This document shows, piece by piece, positions 1 to 11,900 of a DNA stretch of 64,000 nucleotides. Source of the stretch: Lycium barbarum (Eukaryota > Streptophyta > Magnoliopsida > Solanales > Solanaceae). The notes below the pieces were generated by a model that was not told the DNA's origin, did not search any database, and saw nothing but the letters and a program-made list of their open reading frames with translations. The stretch spans positions 111,958,480 to 112,022,479 of the forward strand of contig NC_083345.1 in NCBI RefSeq assembly GCF_019175385.1. Direction: 5' to 3'. The translations under genes and the position numbers were made by a program. How positions within the stretch are numbered: position 1 is the stretch's first letter; each line of letters begins with the position of its first letter.

Positions 1-351
1 CAATATATCTCCACCCAGGTCCATGGGATGGACAATCGGATCCAGCAGCTAGTAGCTAGTCTCCCTGCGGGCCCACATGGAGAAGGCACATCTACAACTC
101 CCTCTGTTCCTATTGGTCCAACATTAGCAGGTGTGGTGGAGGACATGAAGCATATCAAAGAAAAGCAGGGAAAAATAAAGAGGAGGAAGAAAAAGGCAAG
201 GGAGCATGCCAAGAAGCAAAGCAAATTCCTGAACAAAATGATGTGCATTCTGAGGAGTGTATGCGGCGCACAACATGAAGAGGAGGAAAATGAGGACGAT
301 TTTGTCCTGCCAGAGCCCAACAGCTCCAGTTCAGAGGGTGAGCAGAGATGA
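1..351 (+). CDS. C-terminal end of a retrotransposon ORF (lysine-rich helix, acidic tail)
   Basis: The frame is open from base 1, so this is the 3' end of a longer ORF; the ATG at 28 is probably internal. The visible part has a low-complexity Gly/Pro/Thr stretch, then a strongly basic segment (KEKQGKIKRRKKKAREHAKK), then a short hydrophobic piece with two cysteines (MMCILRSVCG), and a very acidic Ser/Glu-rich end. Such basic-then-acidic tails are common in Solanaceae ORFs attached to Athila/Tat-like elements, often annotated as putative plant transposon proteins. No catalytic motif is visible. It could be the gag end or an extra 3' ORF; I cannot decide without the upstream sequence. Confidence 0.55.
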   Translation, partial: QYISTQVHGMDNRIQQLVASLPAGPHGEGTSTTPSVPIGPTLAGVVEDMKHIKEKQGKIKRRKKKAREHAKKQSKFLNKMMCILRSVCGAQHEEEENEDDFVLPEPNSSSSEGEQR

Positions 352-1903
352 CCATTAGCACGCAGTGCTAGGAGGTATGAAAATATATATATATATATAT
401 TTAAAAAAAAAAAAGTTTTTCTGTGTTGATGTACTGCAATGAGGACACTGCGAGTTGTTTTAGTTAAGGGTAGGAACCTCCTCGGCTTTTCTTTGCCAGA
501 GTTCTTTTCCTGAGGGGGGTTTTATTTTGTTGAAACTGGCATGCTTAGGATGTTACTTAGGTTGAATAGAGTAATTTTGTTTTATTTGGTACTACTTGGT
601 AACTAATGGCATGTATTGTGTTTTGTTGAAATTTTAGACCCCTCGAAATTTTGAAAAATGCATACTTAGAACAGTTATTGTCTGACATGATTGATTCTTT
701 CTATGACATTATGATTGTTGGGGTGTTGTGTGTGATGAATTACTACTTAGGAGGTCACAAGTGTAAAAATTATTGTCCTTATGCCGATGTGTGTGTGAGT
801 TGTTAGTTTGATTCTGTTTATGCCTGTATAATCTAGAACTTGCCCGGTTGGTCTTGTATGAAATCCGAAAGTTAGTTTGGTTGTGAGATGATCTTAGGCT
901 TTCTTTGTTGAAATAGTCACTTTGCCTAAATAAGCCTTACCAAAAGTGTTAAATACCCTTAGTTTCCCTTTTGAGCCTGTTTGACCTTTTTCATGGCTAG
1001 CCAATTATGAAACCTTACCCTTTGTGAAATTAATCCATCTTCACACCCGTTCCCTCCTTGATGCTATTAATTAGATGAGGCAAAATGCCTAAGTTGGGGG
1101 TAAATTAAATGTGGAGTATATGTTCAAAACATAAGTTGGGGGTGGTGGAGTTTGCTAGTGAAGATTCAATGTGGTAGCTGCGTATATATATATACATAAA
1201 AAGATTAAAAAAAAATCAGAAAATTGTAACGCAAAAAGAATTGTAAGTTGGTTAGAAGTAAAACCACATCGAGGTCGAAAACTGAAAGAAAATAAAGGGG
1301 TGGAAAGAAAAGAGGCGAATTAAGGTGACAAGATGTTGTAGTGTTCAAGGAGGGTGAGTCACTAATATCCAAAAAGTATCCGACCCGTCCCTAAACCTAC
1401 ATTACAAGCCGAAACAAGTCCTAATGAGATCACAACCGAACGATCCTAGGATGAGAACATAGAAAATAAGGGCAAGCCTATGGTATTTGCATGTGTAAAT
1501 ATGAATTGTCTTTGTGAGTGTGAGTGTTTTTCTCTTCTCTTTTGTCTTCGTCCCAATCTTGTCGTATATATGTGTGTTGGGACATTCTTTGGTCTATGTG
1601 AGGGCATAAGGATGAGAATTGAACAAAATAAAGTGACCGCCTAAAGTAGCGTTTGTGTGCACCATAATATGTTCGATAATGTAATGTTATTCATTGAAGC
1701 TTCATTGTTAGTCGTAGTGTTCTTGAGTTGTGCATATTGCTTTAAAACAGAAATTGGGGTGGTCCTTGGAAGAAAAACATGCATGCCGGTAGTTCAAAGT
1801 CAAAACCAATGTAGACATTGTTATTCTATAATATCTAGGTGTTAGATTGAGTCATGGTTTTGTATGGCTTGCTTGAGGACAAGCAAATACTTTAAGTTGG
1901 GGG
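352..1903 (+). other. Non-coding 3' region of the Athila-like element with polypurine tract
   Basis: No ORF of note in 1.5 kb. T-rich and (TA)n pieces lie near 385-400 and 1183-1195. The motif AAGTTGGGGGT occurs near 1092, 1133 and 1893; the last copy is directly before the LTR and is the likely plus-strand primer (polypurine tract). Confidence 0.65.
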
Positions 1904-2114
1904 TGTTGATGTGGCGTGATTTTACACCACAATCGATGCTTTTTAACTATAAGTTTTACTTGTTTTTAAGCAAGTCTATGTCATTTTACGTAGTTTTTGT
2001 CATGTTTCAGGTTATACGAGGTCCCTAGAGCCTAAGTGTGGAAAACAAGCAAAAAAGTTGCAAAACTGGAAATAACTGGAAGTTCTGGAAAAATACCGTG
2101 GAAAAATACTCTAC

Positions 2115-2311
2115 GCGATCGCGCAGAGTACCCACGCGATCGCGCCCACGCGGGAATTGCACTCCACGCGTTCGCGCTGGAATGTAACGCGATCGCTCCC
2201 ACGCGCGTTGTTAATGACACGCGATCGCGCAGGCTCGACACGCGATCGCGATTAAGGGAGCAGGGGAGCTGACGTCATCCACGCGATCGCGCAGACACAC
2301 GGCGCGATCGC
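2115..2311. repeat. Array of seven GCGATCGC palindromes in LTR U3
   Basis: Perfect GCGATCGC starts at 2115, 2136, 2189, 2221, 2242, 2283 and 2304, most inside a wider ACGCGATCGCGC context, plus a variant (ACGCGTTCGCG) near 2167. Three of the spacings are exactly 21 bp. The block is CpG-rich in an AT-rich genome and lies directly upstream of the LTR TATA box. Confidence 0.9.
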
Positions 2312-2376
2312 GTTGAAGGATTTTCGGAAATTTCGACCAGAACTCGGATTTTGACGATTTCTTCCATTCCAGTTCA

Positions 2377-2384
2377 TATAAATA
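2377..2384 (+). promoter_or_regulatory. TATA box of the Athila-like LTR
   Basis: TATAAATA sits where the U3/R promoter should be, about 70 bp after the palindrome array. The related LTR at 57807-59179 has ATATAAATA in the same place (about 58269). Confidence 0.6.
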
Positions 2385-3186
2385 GAAAATTAGGGAAAAC
2401 TATTAGACATCTTTGGCAGCTCCCACAAGTTGGAGGCTAGGGTTCCTACAAAAAAATGTTCTCTCTTCTTTTTAATCCTTGTTGATGGAAATCTCTTGGT
2501 GACAATTAAGATTGAAACTCTTGTTGTGCTTATTTATTCATTTGCATTGTTCTTAATCAAGTAAGTTTTTGGCTATTTTAATTATTCTTGTTCTTGAATG
2601 TTTTCAATGGATTAGCTAACCTTTGAACTCGCCCATTTACTTTGTTTGAAACTCGGAAGAGGAAGAACGGAGTTGGGTTACAATAATTAACATGAATTTG
2701 GGGCGTTAACCCTCATCTAATGGAAATTGACCTAGGAATAGGCAATACCAATTGTAGCCATATTCGGGTGTTCTTAATGCTCCTAATTGCTTGAGGGATC
2801 TTCAATTGGGTAGTCTAGTTAATCTTCGGAAGAAGTTAATTTAGAGTCATTATCCGAGGCTAAATAACATAAACTTGCTATTATTTACAATTCGTGAAAT
2901 AGATTGGATCGTTACTTGAGAAGTAGTTTCCCTCCTTCTATTCTTGTTGCCATTGATCAATTTACTTGCTTTCTAGATTAGAATTTATATTTCCATATTT
3001 TATAAAAACCTTATCAAAAACCACCATTGATGCGTTCGGGCATAGCTATTGTTAGTGATAATTCCTAATCTGCTTAAATCACCTACATATTGTTCTCTGT
3101 GGGATTCGACCCCGACTCATAGTGGGGTAAATTATATTTGCATACGATCGTGCCCATTCTAATTAATAGGGTGGATTTGGACGTTA

Positions 3187-4922
3187 TCAAGGTGCTCGGG
3201 GTTGGTAGTAATTTTCTTGGGCGTTGTAGACAGGGTAAGGAGTTAGTGGAGCTTGGTAGGGTTCAGTGTAGTGGTAAGGGTTGAAAGGTTGTTGTGGATG
3301 GTTAAAGTATGTGACGGCTTGGCTTGGCTTATGCCCTTGGATGTTCATGACTGCAGTTGCGTCTTCTTTCTTCTTTTTAGTCCCACTGATAGAACCAGAT
3401 TGAATAGCTTTGCTTACAGCGTGCAAAGCTGTAAGATCCTGAATTTTTCCTGATTTGATTCCTTCTTCCAAGGCTTCTCCCATTCGTACAACTTCTGTGA
3501 ATTTTTGCCCCATCATGCCTATCATTTTATTGTAAAATATGCCAGCTTGGCATTCAATGAAGGTGGCAGTCATTTCTCTATCACTCATCGGGGGTTGAAC
3601 CCTGGCCACTTCTGACCTCCAACGTAACGCATACTCGCGGAACGTCTCAGTTGACTTCTTGGTTAACTTAGTCATGTAGACTCTATCTGGCGTGATATCG
3701 GTGTTAAAACTGAATCTGTCCATAAAGTCTTGCGCCATGTCATTCCAACCATGCCATTTACAGACGTCTTGTTGTGTATACCAAGTAAGAGCCTCGACAG
3801 ATAAGCTTCTTATGAAGAGCTTCATCCTTATGTTCTGGTCTCTACCCACTCCAACCAGTTTGTCACAATAAGCCCTTAAGTGGTTATGAGGGTCGCCTGT
3901 TCCATTGAATGTATCAAATTTTGGCGGTTTGTAGCCTACGGGTAAATCGACGTCAGGCTGAACACAGATATCCTCGTATTCTACACTCCTAGTTCCCCTA
4001 GCAACTTGAAGGTTTCTCATCGCTTCTTTGAGACTGTGGATCTCTTTTAGCAATATGTTATCTGCCCCTGCTTTTGCATTCTTTTCCATTTCCTCGTATT
4101 GATCTACCTCGGGTTGGAACCTGACCATTACTGGGTTGGTAAAGGCTTGTGTTTCCGCTGCATATACCGTAGGCACATACTGTGTATTTGGAGTGACAAC
4201 ATGTGCCCTTTGTAGATGCTGGGTTGGATAAGTTTGGACGGTGGGAGTGTTTTGGACTGGAGGTGGTGTGTTATAAGTGATGTTTGTAGGTGGTTGATTT
4301 GGTGGGTTTAGAGGAGTAGTTGTAGGTGGTGGATTAGTGTTGGTGGGCAAAGGAACATAGGGAGTGTGAACTAGCGATTGACTTGGTGGGTTGACGGGTG
4401 GTGGATCAGGAGTAGCATAGGTAGTGTAGGTGGGTGGTTGACTCTGTGGATGGGTATAGACGGATGATGGGTTTGGTGGATTTGCGGGGGTGATTGGAAG
4501 TAAGTTATTGTTGGTAGGTGCATTGTTTTGTAGAGGAAAATGTTCAGGAATTGGAGATTCGAGTGATGGAAAACGAGGTGGGTTTGGTACAGTATTTCTA
4601 GGTTCAGGGGGTGGACTTTGGAGTGTGATGGATAAATTGGTCAAGTCCCTAACTCGATTTAGTTCTCCACGTAGATTCTCAATTTCTTGAGTCAGGCGGG
4701 CGATATGTTCATCATGTTGAATAGTAGTTCTGTGTTCAGAAGTCTCGGGGGGGGGGGGGGGGGGTCACTAGAGACCACGATGTTTTCCAAACCAGTTGAA
4801 ATAGATGCGGCTGGATCAGACATAATAATTTCTTTTCCTTGAATAGCCCAACTACGTCGCGGTAATGATGATGTCTTTGACCTTGTGAGGTAAGGATGGT
4901 CAGCCAGCTTGAGCGTCAACAC
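3187..4922 (-). pseudogene. gag polyprotein (Retrotrans_gag type), frameshifted and cut by an insertion
   Basis: The structural capsid gene of the minus-strand element. Two frames make one gag. 4922-4692 carries the N-terminus (RRSWAIQG, then a Pro run). From just after the poly-C tract (an 18-base G run on the plus strand, 4747-4764) the reading moves to the frame of 4644-3187; that frame is open upstream of its TTG at 4644, so the nominal start there is not real. The long frame has a Pro/Thr/Asn-rich linker, then the gag core (PPKFDTFNGTGDPHNHL, LTWYTQQ, FREYALRWRSEVARVQPP), matching the Retrotrans_gag family of Tat/Ogre elements. The C-terminus (zinc knuckle) is missing: the TGA stop is supplied by the last three bases of the Athila-like LTR (3187-3189). 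Homopolymer slippage is the likely cause of the frameshift. Confidence 0.85.
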
Positions 4923-5948
4923 GAATCAACTCTTTGGGAATAAAATAAAAAGAAACATAAAGTGCAAATGATGTTAGTCTCGTTGACATATCTAGGTAAA
5001 GTCATGATCACATAAAGTCAAGTAAGTCATGTAACAAATAGTCAAACGAGTTGTAAATGAGTGTATCAAACAATAACGCGTCCTAATATGCATGTGACCT
5101 CTTTGTGCCAGAGGTAGGCCTAACGTTTGTTTGAAGGGTAAGTGTGTCATAATACGTCATCCCACTGCTTTTGATTAATTAAACAAATTCTATTTCTCAA
5201 AATGAAGTACAAAAGTAATGTAATATTTATTACATAAGATATTTCCTAATCTAAGTAAAGTAAATATGACATCTAGCTCCATTTTGTGATGCCCTTGGTC
5301 TTCGTCGTTTGTTGTACTCCAATGCAAATTCATACCTGTCATAGAGACGTTAGTTATTCCCTCCCTCCTAAAGTTTAATTAATTGAAGCAAGTAGTCAAT
5401 ATTTAGGCACTATTATCCTTCAAACAGGCAAATAAAGTATGCTTAGTGTCACTTAGGGTCGTGAACCCGCTTGGACGTTTGGGTAAAGTCGTCTAATGGG
5501 TTTAATACACCAAGGGTATCAAACCTCCTAGGTCATGAAATGTATGCTCTTAATAAAGGGTGTTGGTTTAGCTCTATCCTAGGTTGACTAAGAGCGGGTT
5601 TACTAGACGCAAGGTTCCCGAGTGGACTACTCGAGTGAGAAGGCTACGCGGTCCCCGTTATTCGGGCACCCCGCGCATACGCCAACTCTCCTAAATTTGG
5701 GATTTTGAAAGAAATTTGCGGGTGCGCAAAACACACCTCGCGTGTACGTGTGATAGTGTGAATTTCCAGATGTGGAGGAAAGTGAAACGGAATGACAATT
5801 TATCAAAGCAGTAACACTTAAACAGTTTATATCAAACAAACAATTAATCACGCAAACAATTTGTAACAGTTTAGGCAAATAAAGTAACTAAGTTAGCACA
5901 CAAACCCTAATTAAATCTAAGTCTGTTATGGTTAGAACCTAGGTAGAG
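4923..5948 (-). other. Leader between primer binding site and gag of the minus-strand element
   Basis: About 1 kb with no convincing ORF. An 83-codon minus-strand frame at 5878-5627 has no recognisable motif. Long untranslated leaders before gag are usual in Ogre/Tat elements. Confidence 0.6.
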
Positions 5949-5966
5949 TCCCCAGCAGAGTCGCCA
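5949..5966 (-). promoter_or_regulatory. Primer binding site, tRNA-Arg
   Basis: On the minus strand TGGCGACTCTGCTGGGGA begins three bases after the LTR end. It complements the 3' end of plant tRNA-Arg (acceptor ending AGTCG plus CCA, T-arm CCCCAGC) with one G-U-type difference, from memory of that tRNA. tRNA-Arg priming is a mark of Ogre-type elements. Confidence 0.75.
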
Positions 5967-8900
5967 AGCTGTCATACCCCATTTTAACCGGGTTAAATTA
6001 GAAGTACGACATATTGGTGATTCCTATTTTTGTTTATTTTAAGGAGTCGCCACCTAATTATTTATGGTGAATTAGGACACCTACAGTTTATTAAAGTTAT
6101 TTTAAAGTTAGTTTTAAAAGTCTGCGAAACTTAAGATTCTAGGTAAGGGTTCAATTAGTCTAAAGGGAAGGTATTAGGCATCCTTTAAGACCCATTAACA
6201 ATGGTTAACCGACCGGACTTATGTTATTTAATTAAGACTAAAAATGTAGATGTAATATTTAAATATTTAAGAAAATATCTTGTAAGTATTGTTAAAGTTA
6301 TTTAAAGTAAGACTTGTAGAAAATAATAGTTGCATAAAAGAGTTTAGTTAAAAATAAACTAAAAAAGGCGGGACATGTAACGTTTATATGTATTTGGAGA
6401 AAGGTGAGTTATGCCGACTCACAAATTAAAAAAGAGTTATTATAAGGTTAATATTAAAAAAGTTTCATAGAAAGACTATTAGTTTAATGTATATTGCGCG
6501 AAGGTTGTTTTTTAAACAAATACGTATTTCAAGTGTTGGAAAGGAACTAAAGTGGAAAAGTTATCCGTTGAAACTGGTTTGCCTTTTATTTCTTAGAATA
6601 AGCTAACGTTAGTGTAAAATTGGTGACGTTTTAAACTTCTAAGATAGTAAGCATAAAGTATGATTCCTTTAGCCAAAATATGTAGTCATGCTATTTTGAA
6701 AATCAATTATTCTAAAAAATAAATATTATAGATACTATAAATAATTTTAACATAAAAGGGAAATGAAACCCATGGAGCTAATTGTTAGTTTCTCTTTGTA
6801 TTAACTACCCATTACTAAAACTAAACCCCACTAATTTCACTAAGGCATCTAAATTAACAAACACAGAGTCAGTCACACAGTACAAGTTAAATGTACAAAA
6901 GAAATAAAATGGAGGAGTAAGATGATTTAAATGGGCTCAACCCATTTAGGAGTGCTGCTGTCCGCTACTGTTGCTGTTGGGCTTATACCCAGAATCTTTT
7001 ATATATTGTTGCTGAACGCAGTTCCTGCCTATTGGGCTTTGGCCCAGAAATTTGTTTTCTATTTTAGCTGCAGACGGGCTGGACACGAAGAGGTCATGTT
7101 GGGCTTTTAGCCCAACGCCAAACACGGAGGAAGACGAGTCCGAGGGACTCATATGCGATAGTCATGCATAAACACGAAAGAAAACGATTAGTATACAATC
7201 AATAAACAAGGTTAAACATGTAAAATATAACTCAAAACAAATCAATAGATTATGTATACACTGTGTATATTCGAGTATATCTCATGTATACACATTCATA
7301 AAGAAAAGATTAAGGAAAGCACATGAATACACATTCAGTCATATGCCCAAACTGCCTTGACCAATTTTAAGGAAAGCACTTAATGTTCAGCGGACATAGT
7401 CAACGAACAGCAACATGGATCAAGTAGAGTATTATGAGGCTGATTAAGCATATAACAAGAAAAATCAAACACTTAGGGTAATTGTAGACATTTGTGGAAG
7501 CACTTACAGGATGCAAGAAAGCAAATACCAATTGTAGAGGGACATAGCGGTTCTATATAATGTTTAGACAGCAAACAAGGATTTTCTGAAGAAGGAACAT
7601 ATACAGGTACAGGGGAAAGGGAAAGGGATCAAACATGGTATGCTAGGATTCTTGATTTCATTCTAGGCAAGACACATGTAGCATGTTTGCATAGCATTTT
7701 CCGCAAGATGATTTATAAGTTAAGAAGCCAAGAAACTGGTTAACGGAACAAGATGCATGCATATTTAACACTGATGAAGATGAGACAAAGATCATATGCA
7801 ATGATTGGTTTAAGTCCTCCAAATTCGATACACCAGTAATGCTAGTAGGCATATAATGCAAGCAAGTTAGTCATAAGCCTTGAATAACATGGTTAGACAC
7901 TGCAGACATCAGAATCACACTTAGACGATCGCAGGCATATATCTAAATATATTTAAATCGTACAGGACCTTCACAAGCTAAATTTTGGCCTAACTAATCC
8001 ACAGAGAAACCAGAGTTTGTAGACAGATGATGAAAGCAAGGAAAGACACAATGAGTTAAAGCCATTTCTTTATTTATTCCAGCCCAACAGAACAATGAAT
8101 TTTGAAACAAATTTCCCATTCAACAAACACAAACTTATGGCTTCAACTTAAAAGAGTGAAACATCATTCATGTTCAATTTAGTGGGAATTCATAGTTCCA
8201 AACAGAGGTATGCTAAACAGATCGGATCAAACAGTCCTTCATTTTCAAATTAGGCGTAAGATCACTTATGTTCGAATAAAGGGACAGGATCCAAAATTAC
8301 CTAAACACAGAAGTCACACATTTCTGGTGGTAACAGCAATTCACGGAACACACATTCTTTATCTTAACAGTTTTGACAATACGAGTCTGTTCCAACACCA
8401 CTTACACTAACAAACAAAGTATCGTTTGATCATATAATTAAAAAGTGGGTTAAACAATGCCTTTCCTTTTAACATTTAGCCTAATCATATTTTAGTCAAA
8501 GACACTAGATTGGTATCATAATCTAAATAACATAGATTGCATAAATCAAGCTATTACGTACAAGTTTATAACTTATATTCAAACACCATCGATAATCCGA
8601 AACGGACATTCAGAATTTCATGATACTTAACACATAAGGATTCGAAGAAAACCCAACAGCCCCAAACACATAATAGAACATGCACACATCAGAAACTTCA
8701 AATTCGAAATAAAAGAGAAACGTACTGACCTTTTGTTGGTACAGTGAAATGGGGCGTCGAGGCCTCAGATTTATGCTCGAAATCGAACGAACCCAAATCC
8801 GATTAAAGTAGCTAAAGTTTCAAAACGAAAAAAAATGAAAGTAGAGTAATTGTTGGTCGTGGCTAAAGTTCACCGGAAAAGAAAAAATTAAGTGTGGAAG

Positions 8901-9086
8901 ATAGTTGTGTCCCTCAAACCTGAATCATCCCCCAAAAATCTGAAAATCCCCTAAGTACTGAATATTTCGGGTTCCAGATCCTTGTTGATTCGGGTTTCTT
9001 ACTCATCAAATCCTCTCCGTTCTAAAACGATGTTCAGTCCCCTCCCAAACTGAATGATCCCCCTAAAACGATTCAACTCGGCTTGC

Positions 9087-9093
9087 ATTTATA
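9087..9093 (-). promoter_or_regulatory. TATA box of the minus-strand LTR
   Basis: On the minus strand CCCTATAAATGCAAG, directly downstream (in transcription sense) of a long C/T-rich tract. Confidence 0.55.
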
Positions 9094-9112
9094 GGGTTTC
9101 ATTTGTATTGAA

Positions 9113-9310
9113 GAAAGAGAGGAGCGTATGAGAGAGACGAAGGAGCGGGGAACAGGCGTGGGGGATAGGAGAACGTGAGGAGATAGGCGTGGGGGACAAG
9201 GGTGAGTGGAGGGAGCGTAGGGAACGCGGGAGAGAGAAGGGAGGCTGAGAAGGGAGGGAGGGAGAGTAGAGAGAGAGAGAAGGGAGGCGGTGGGTGAGGT
9301 GAAGAAGAAA
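9113..9310. repeat. Purine-rich GA/GGGA tract in LTR U3
   Basis: About 200 bp almost free of pyrimidine runs on the plus strand (GAGAGAGA and GGGAGG units). It lies just upstream of the minus-strand TATA box and creates a spurious Ser/Pro-rich frame. Confidence 0.7.
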
Positions 9311-10167
9311 ATGAAATGAAACCCTACTGGTTTCATTTCATGTTGTGGGACGGATCGGGTCGGGTATGGAATGTGTGGGCTGGACCGGGTAATATTAGGT
9401 AGTGGGCTGATTTGTTGGGTAAGTTGTTAAATGGTGATTTGGGCTGGTCGGTTAAGTGATGAAATGGGCTGGTCTGATGAAATTAAAAACATGGGTTGGG
9501 CCATTTATTTGGCATATTGTGCTTTGTTGTTTGGGCCAGCAATTGGATGAAAATATGGATCCTTCTTCCTTTATTTAAATTATTTTTGGGCTTCTAATTT
9601 AATAGCTACTACAATATATACTATGTAAAGACAATTAATAATTAATATGTAGAAAAATAAAGATTTTGCAAAGTGTTGTCTTGTAATTAATTTAACGAGT
9701 CCAAACCCGAAAATGATTTGTGATAAAGTAATGCTCGTAATGTTAAAAATAAAAGTAACGATATTAATAGTAGCAGTAATAAAGTAAAAAATAGTGAAAA
9801 TAAAGTGTTTAGCTCGTCAGTAAATTTAGAAGCCCGAGTAAATAAAATTAAATAAAAAGAGGGACAAAATTGGGTGTCAACAAGACTCGGTCCTTTTATA
9901 ATAAAAATATAAATACCCCTTAGTACAGGATGGGTAGAAGCAAATCAACCATAAAAATCACTTTTCGAAAAATCAATATTCCAAAAAATACAAAAAGAAC
10001 AAGATACCCTTGGAATGTGAATCAGTCAAGAGTTGAAATAAAATATATGAATCTATGTGCTATAAATTGCAAATAAGGTGATATCTTGTGTTTTGTGGTT
10101 AAATCTAACGCTAAATTAGGAGCTTTTGAGTTATTTTCTCTTATAGACAGGGGTCGATTCGCTGGCA

Positions 10168-11897
10168 TTGGTTACTCAATCAAAAGCTGCCGCAGCGTCC
10201 TTAAACCCTCAAGAAGAAAACATGCCTGAAACTCTACCACCGAACAGAACTGTTTTAGTCGAGGGTACCCCAACAGCTGACATAGCTGGAATGCCTTTGC
10301 AAGAGGCAATTAGCCTACTGATGAGACAATTGGCTAAAGCTAGAGAAGAAGCAGACCGCCTGAGGACCGAAAAGGAAAATGCTACTAATAATGAGGCTAG
10401 GAGACCTCCACCCATTTTCCCAAATCTAGACTTACCAATTCCTGACCATTTCCCATAAACCCAGACTGAGGCTACTTTTCAAGCCCTACTGCACCGAAAC
10501 ATCACCCATGTAGGGAATTCCTCCCACCAAACACCGGTTTTACAAATACTAGCTCACACTACAAACAAAAATGCTTATCAAGCCCCCTGGCAACAGGAGT
10601 TCCTATGATCCATCCCGTATAAACAAATGTCACTTTTAAAGATCATGTCACCCATATTGACTCCTCGCCAGAACTGGAGAACATGGAAATGTTCTTTGAA
10701 GCCAGAATAGACAAGATCGAGAAGTAAATGGCGAAGAAAATTGTTGAACTAGAACATAGCTCTAAAAGGAAATAGGGGCTAAGATACTCTGATTTGTGCA
10801 TACATCTAAACCTGGGTCTACCAGAAGGCTTCAAAATTCCCAAATTTGATCAATTTAATGGGTCGGGAAATCCCAGAGCCCACTTGAGGGCTTACTGCAA
10901 CCAATTGATTGGAAATGGCAAAAACGAAGCTTTGCTCATGAGGTTGTTTAGTCAAAGTCTGTCATGAAAAGCTATGGAATGATTTATCTCTTAAGACATT
11001 AGCCGATGGAAAACATGGGAAGAAATGGAAAGTTCATTCATGGAAAGATTCCGCTTCAATGTGGAAAATGTGCCTGATCGCTTCTTATTGGAGAAAATTC
11101 TTTAGAAATAGACTAAAACCGACCGAGAATATGCTAGTCACTGGAGAGAGGAAGTGGCGCGCGTGCAACCACCTATGACTGAAGCTGGGCTGGTAGCCAC
11201 ATTCATATGGTACCAAGAAGCTGATTTCTTTGATAAAATGATAACTATGGAAGGGAGTTCCTTTGCAGATTTAGTCGCCATTGGGGAAGATATCGAAGAT
11301 GGCCTCAAGACCAGCAGGATTGTTAGTGTAATGAACAGATCAAGTGCGTCTGGCACCACAGGTGGAAAAAATAAAAGAGAAGATATAGCCTATGTTTCTA
11401 GAACTACTAGACCAAAAAGCCGAGGAAAGGAGATAACCCACAAAAATCAAGATAACTATCAATCACCTCCACAAACCAACTATATAACCACTTCACCCCA
11501 ATGTAGCCCAATGTCTGTGTGCTAAGCATAACCTGGATACCAAGCTCTACAACCAAATTATCAAATACCAGTACCTGGCAATGGAGCTCCACGACCAAAT
11601 TATCTAATGCCAGCACCCAATAACCAAGCTCCACAAAACCAGACTTTCCAAAACCAACCACCGCCCGCAAACTATGAGGCACCCCAAAAAAAACCTATTT
11701 GAGCCTTCACTCTTTTGCCAGAATCAAGGACTAGTTTATTTGCCAAGCTAAGAGATGCCAGGCGAATGAACGTTGTTCCACCAAAACTTGCTAATCCCAC
11801 GGATCGATGGTACAGGCCGGATTGCACTTGGGCCAATCATTCTAACCAAGTTGGCCATGCCACCGAATATTTCATAAACCTAAGGCACAAACTATAA
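10168..11897 (+). pseudogene. gag polyprotein, decayed
   Basis: The intact N-terminal frame (to 10458) has a helical segment (MRQLAKAREEADRLRTEKE) and ends at PNLDLPIPDHFP, a usual gag linker, where TAA breaks it. Pieces of the gag core follow in shifting frames. From 10790 they include GFKIPKFDQFNG and HLRAYCNQLIGNGK; 11154-11525 holds ARVQPPMTEAGLVATFIW. 11715-11897 holds a zinc-knuckle relative (CTWANHSNQVGHATEYF) in which the usual final Cys is absent. The order and motifs match the minus-strand gag at 4922-3187, so the two elements are relatives. At least four stops or frameshifts make it non-functional. Confidence 0.8.
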
Positions 11898-11900
11898 GAT

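Larger units (their letters stand above)
1..3189 (+). mobile_element. Athila-like Ty3/gypsy LTR retrotransposon, 3' part only
   Basis: The window opens inside this element. Seen in order: the end of an ORF (to 351), a long non-coding 3' region with repeated AAGTTGGGGG polypurine motifs, and a 3' LTR (1904-3189) that begins TGTTGATG and ends CGTTATCA. A related LTR lies at 57807-59179, where a perfect target duplication confirms the LTR ends. The long non-coding 3' region and LTR type fit the Athila/Tat branch of Ty3/gypsy; the exact lineage is inferred because the pol genes are outside the window. It interrupts the minus-strand gag that starts at 3190. Confidence 0.8.
1904..3189 (+). repeat. 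3' LTR of the Athila-like element
   Basis: 1,286 bp, TG...CA ends, placed by the polypurine tract on the left and by alignment with the solo LTR at 57807-59179 (same start, and near-identical last 90 bp with the phrase GACCCCGACTCATAG). The U3 part carries an array of GCGATCGC palindromes just before a TATA box. The base after the LTR (3190) begins foreign minus-strand gag sequence; the 5-bp duplication AGGTG predicted at 3190-3194 should recur left of the 5' LTR, outside the window. Confidence 0.85.
3190..9882 (-). mobile_element. Minus-strand Ogre/Tat-like LTR retrotransposon, 5' part
   Basis: Read on the minus strand: 5' LTR (9882 to 5970), a tRNA-Arg primer binding site (5966-5949), a leader of about 1 kb, then gag (4922 to 3187), where the Athila-like LTR cuts in. 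The rest of the element must lie left of the Athila-like insertion, beyond the window. The giant LTR and tRNA-Arg primer fit the Ogre/Tat lineage. It inserted into the leader of the plus-strand element that resumes at 9883; the predicted target duplication is AGACT (9883-9887). Confidence 0.8.
5970..9882 (-). repeat. 5' LTR of the minus-strand Ogre/Tat-like element (3.9 kb)
   Basis: 3,913 bp. On the minus strand it begins TGTTGACACCCAATTT at 9882 and ends GGGTATGACA at 5970, next to the primer binding site. A TATA box lies about 0.8 kb from the start, so R plus U5 would be about 3.1 kb. The related LTRs at 20384-26869, 41988-45240 and 50760-57439 share the TGTTGACAC start and a GGTGGCGACT motif near the end. 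ORFs in it (for example 9336-9073) are low-complexity and not real genes. Confidence 0.85.

Noticed and set aside
2115..2311. Cyanobacterial HIP1-like sites (GCGATCGC)
   Set aside because: The octamer is the HIP1 sequence, but it occurs only in one 200-bp block inside a plant LTR with homologous flanks. There is no sign of bacterial DNA.
9073..9336. 87-codon Ser/Pro/Leu ORF on the minus strand
   Set aside because: It is the GA-rich U3 tract read on its pyrimidine strand, upstream of the LTR promoter.
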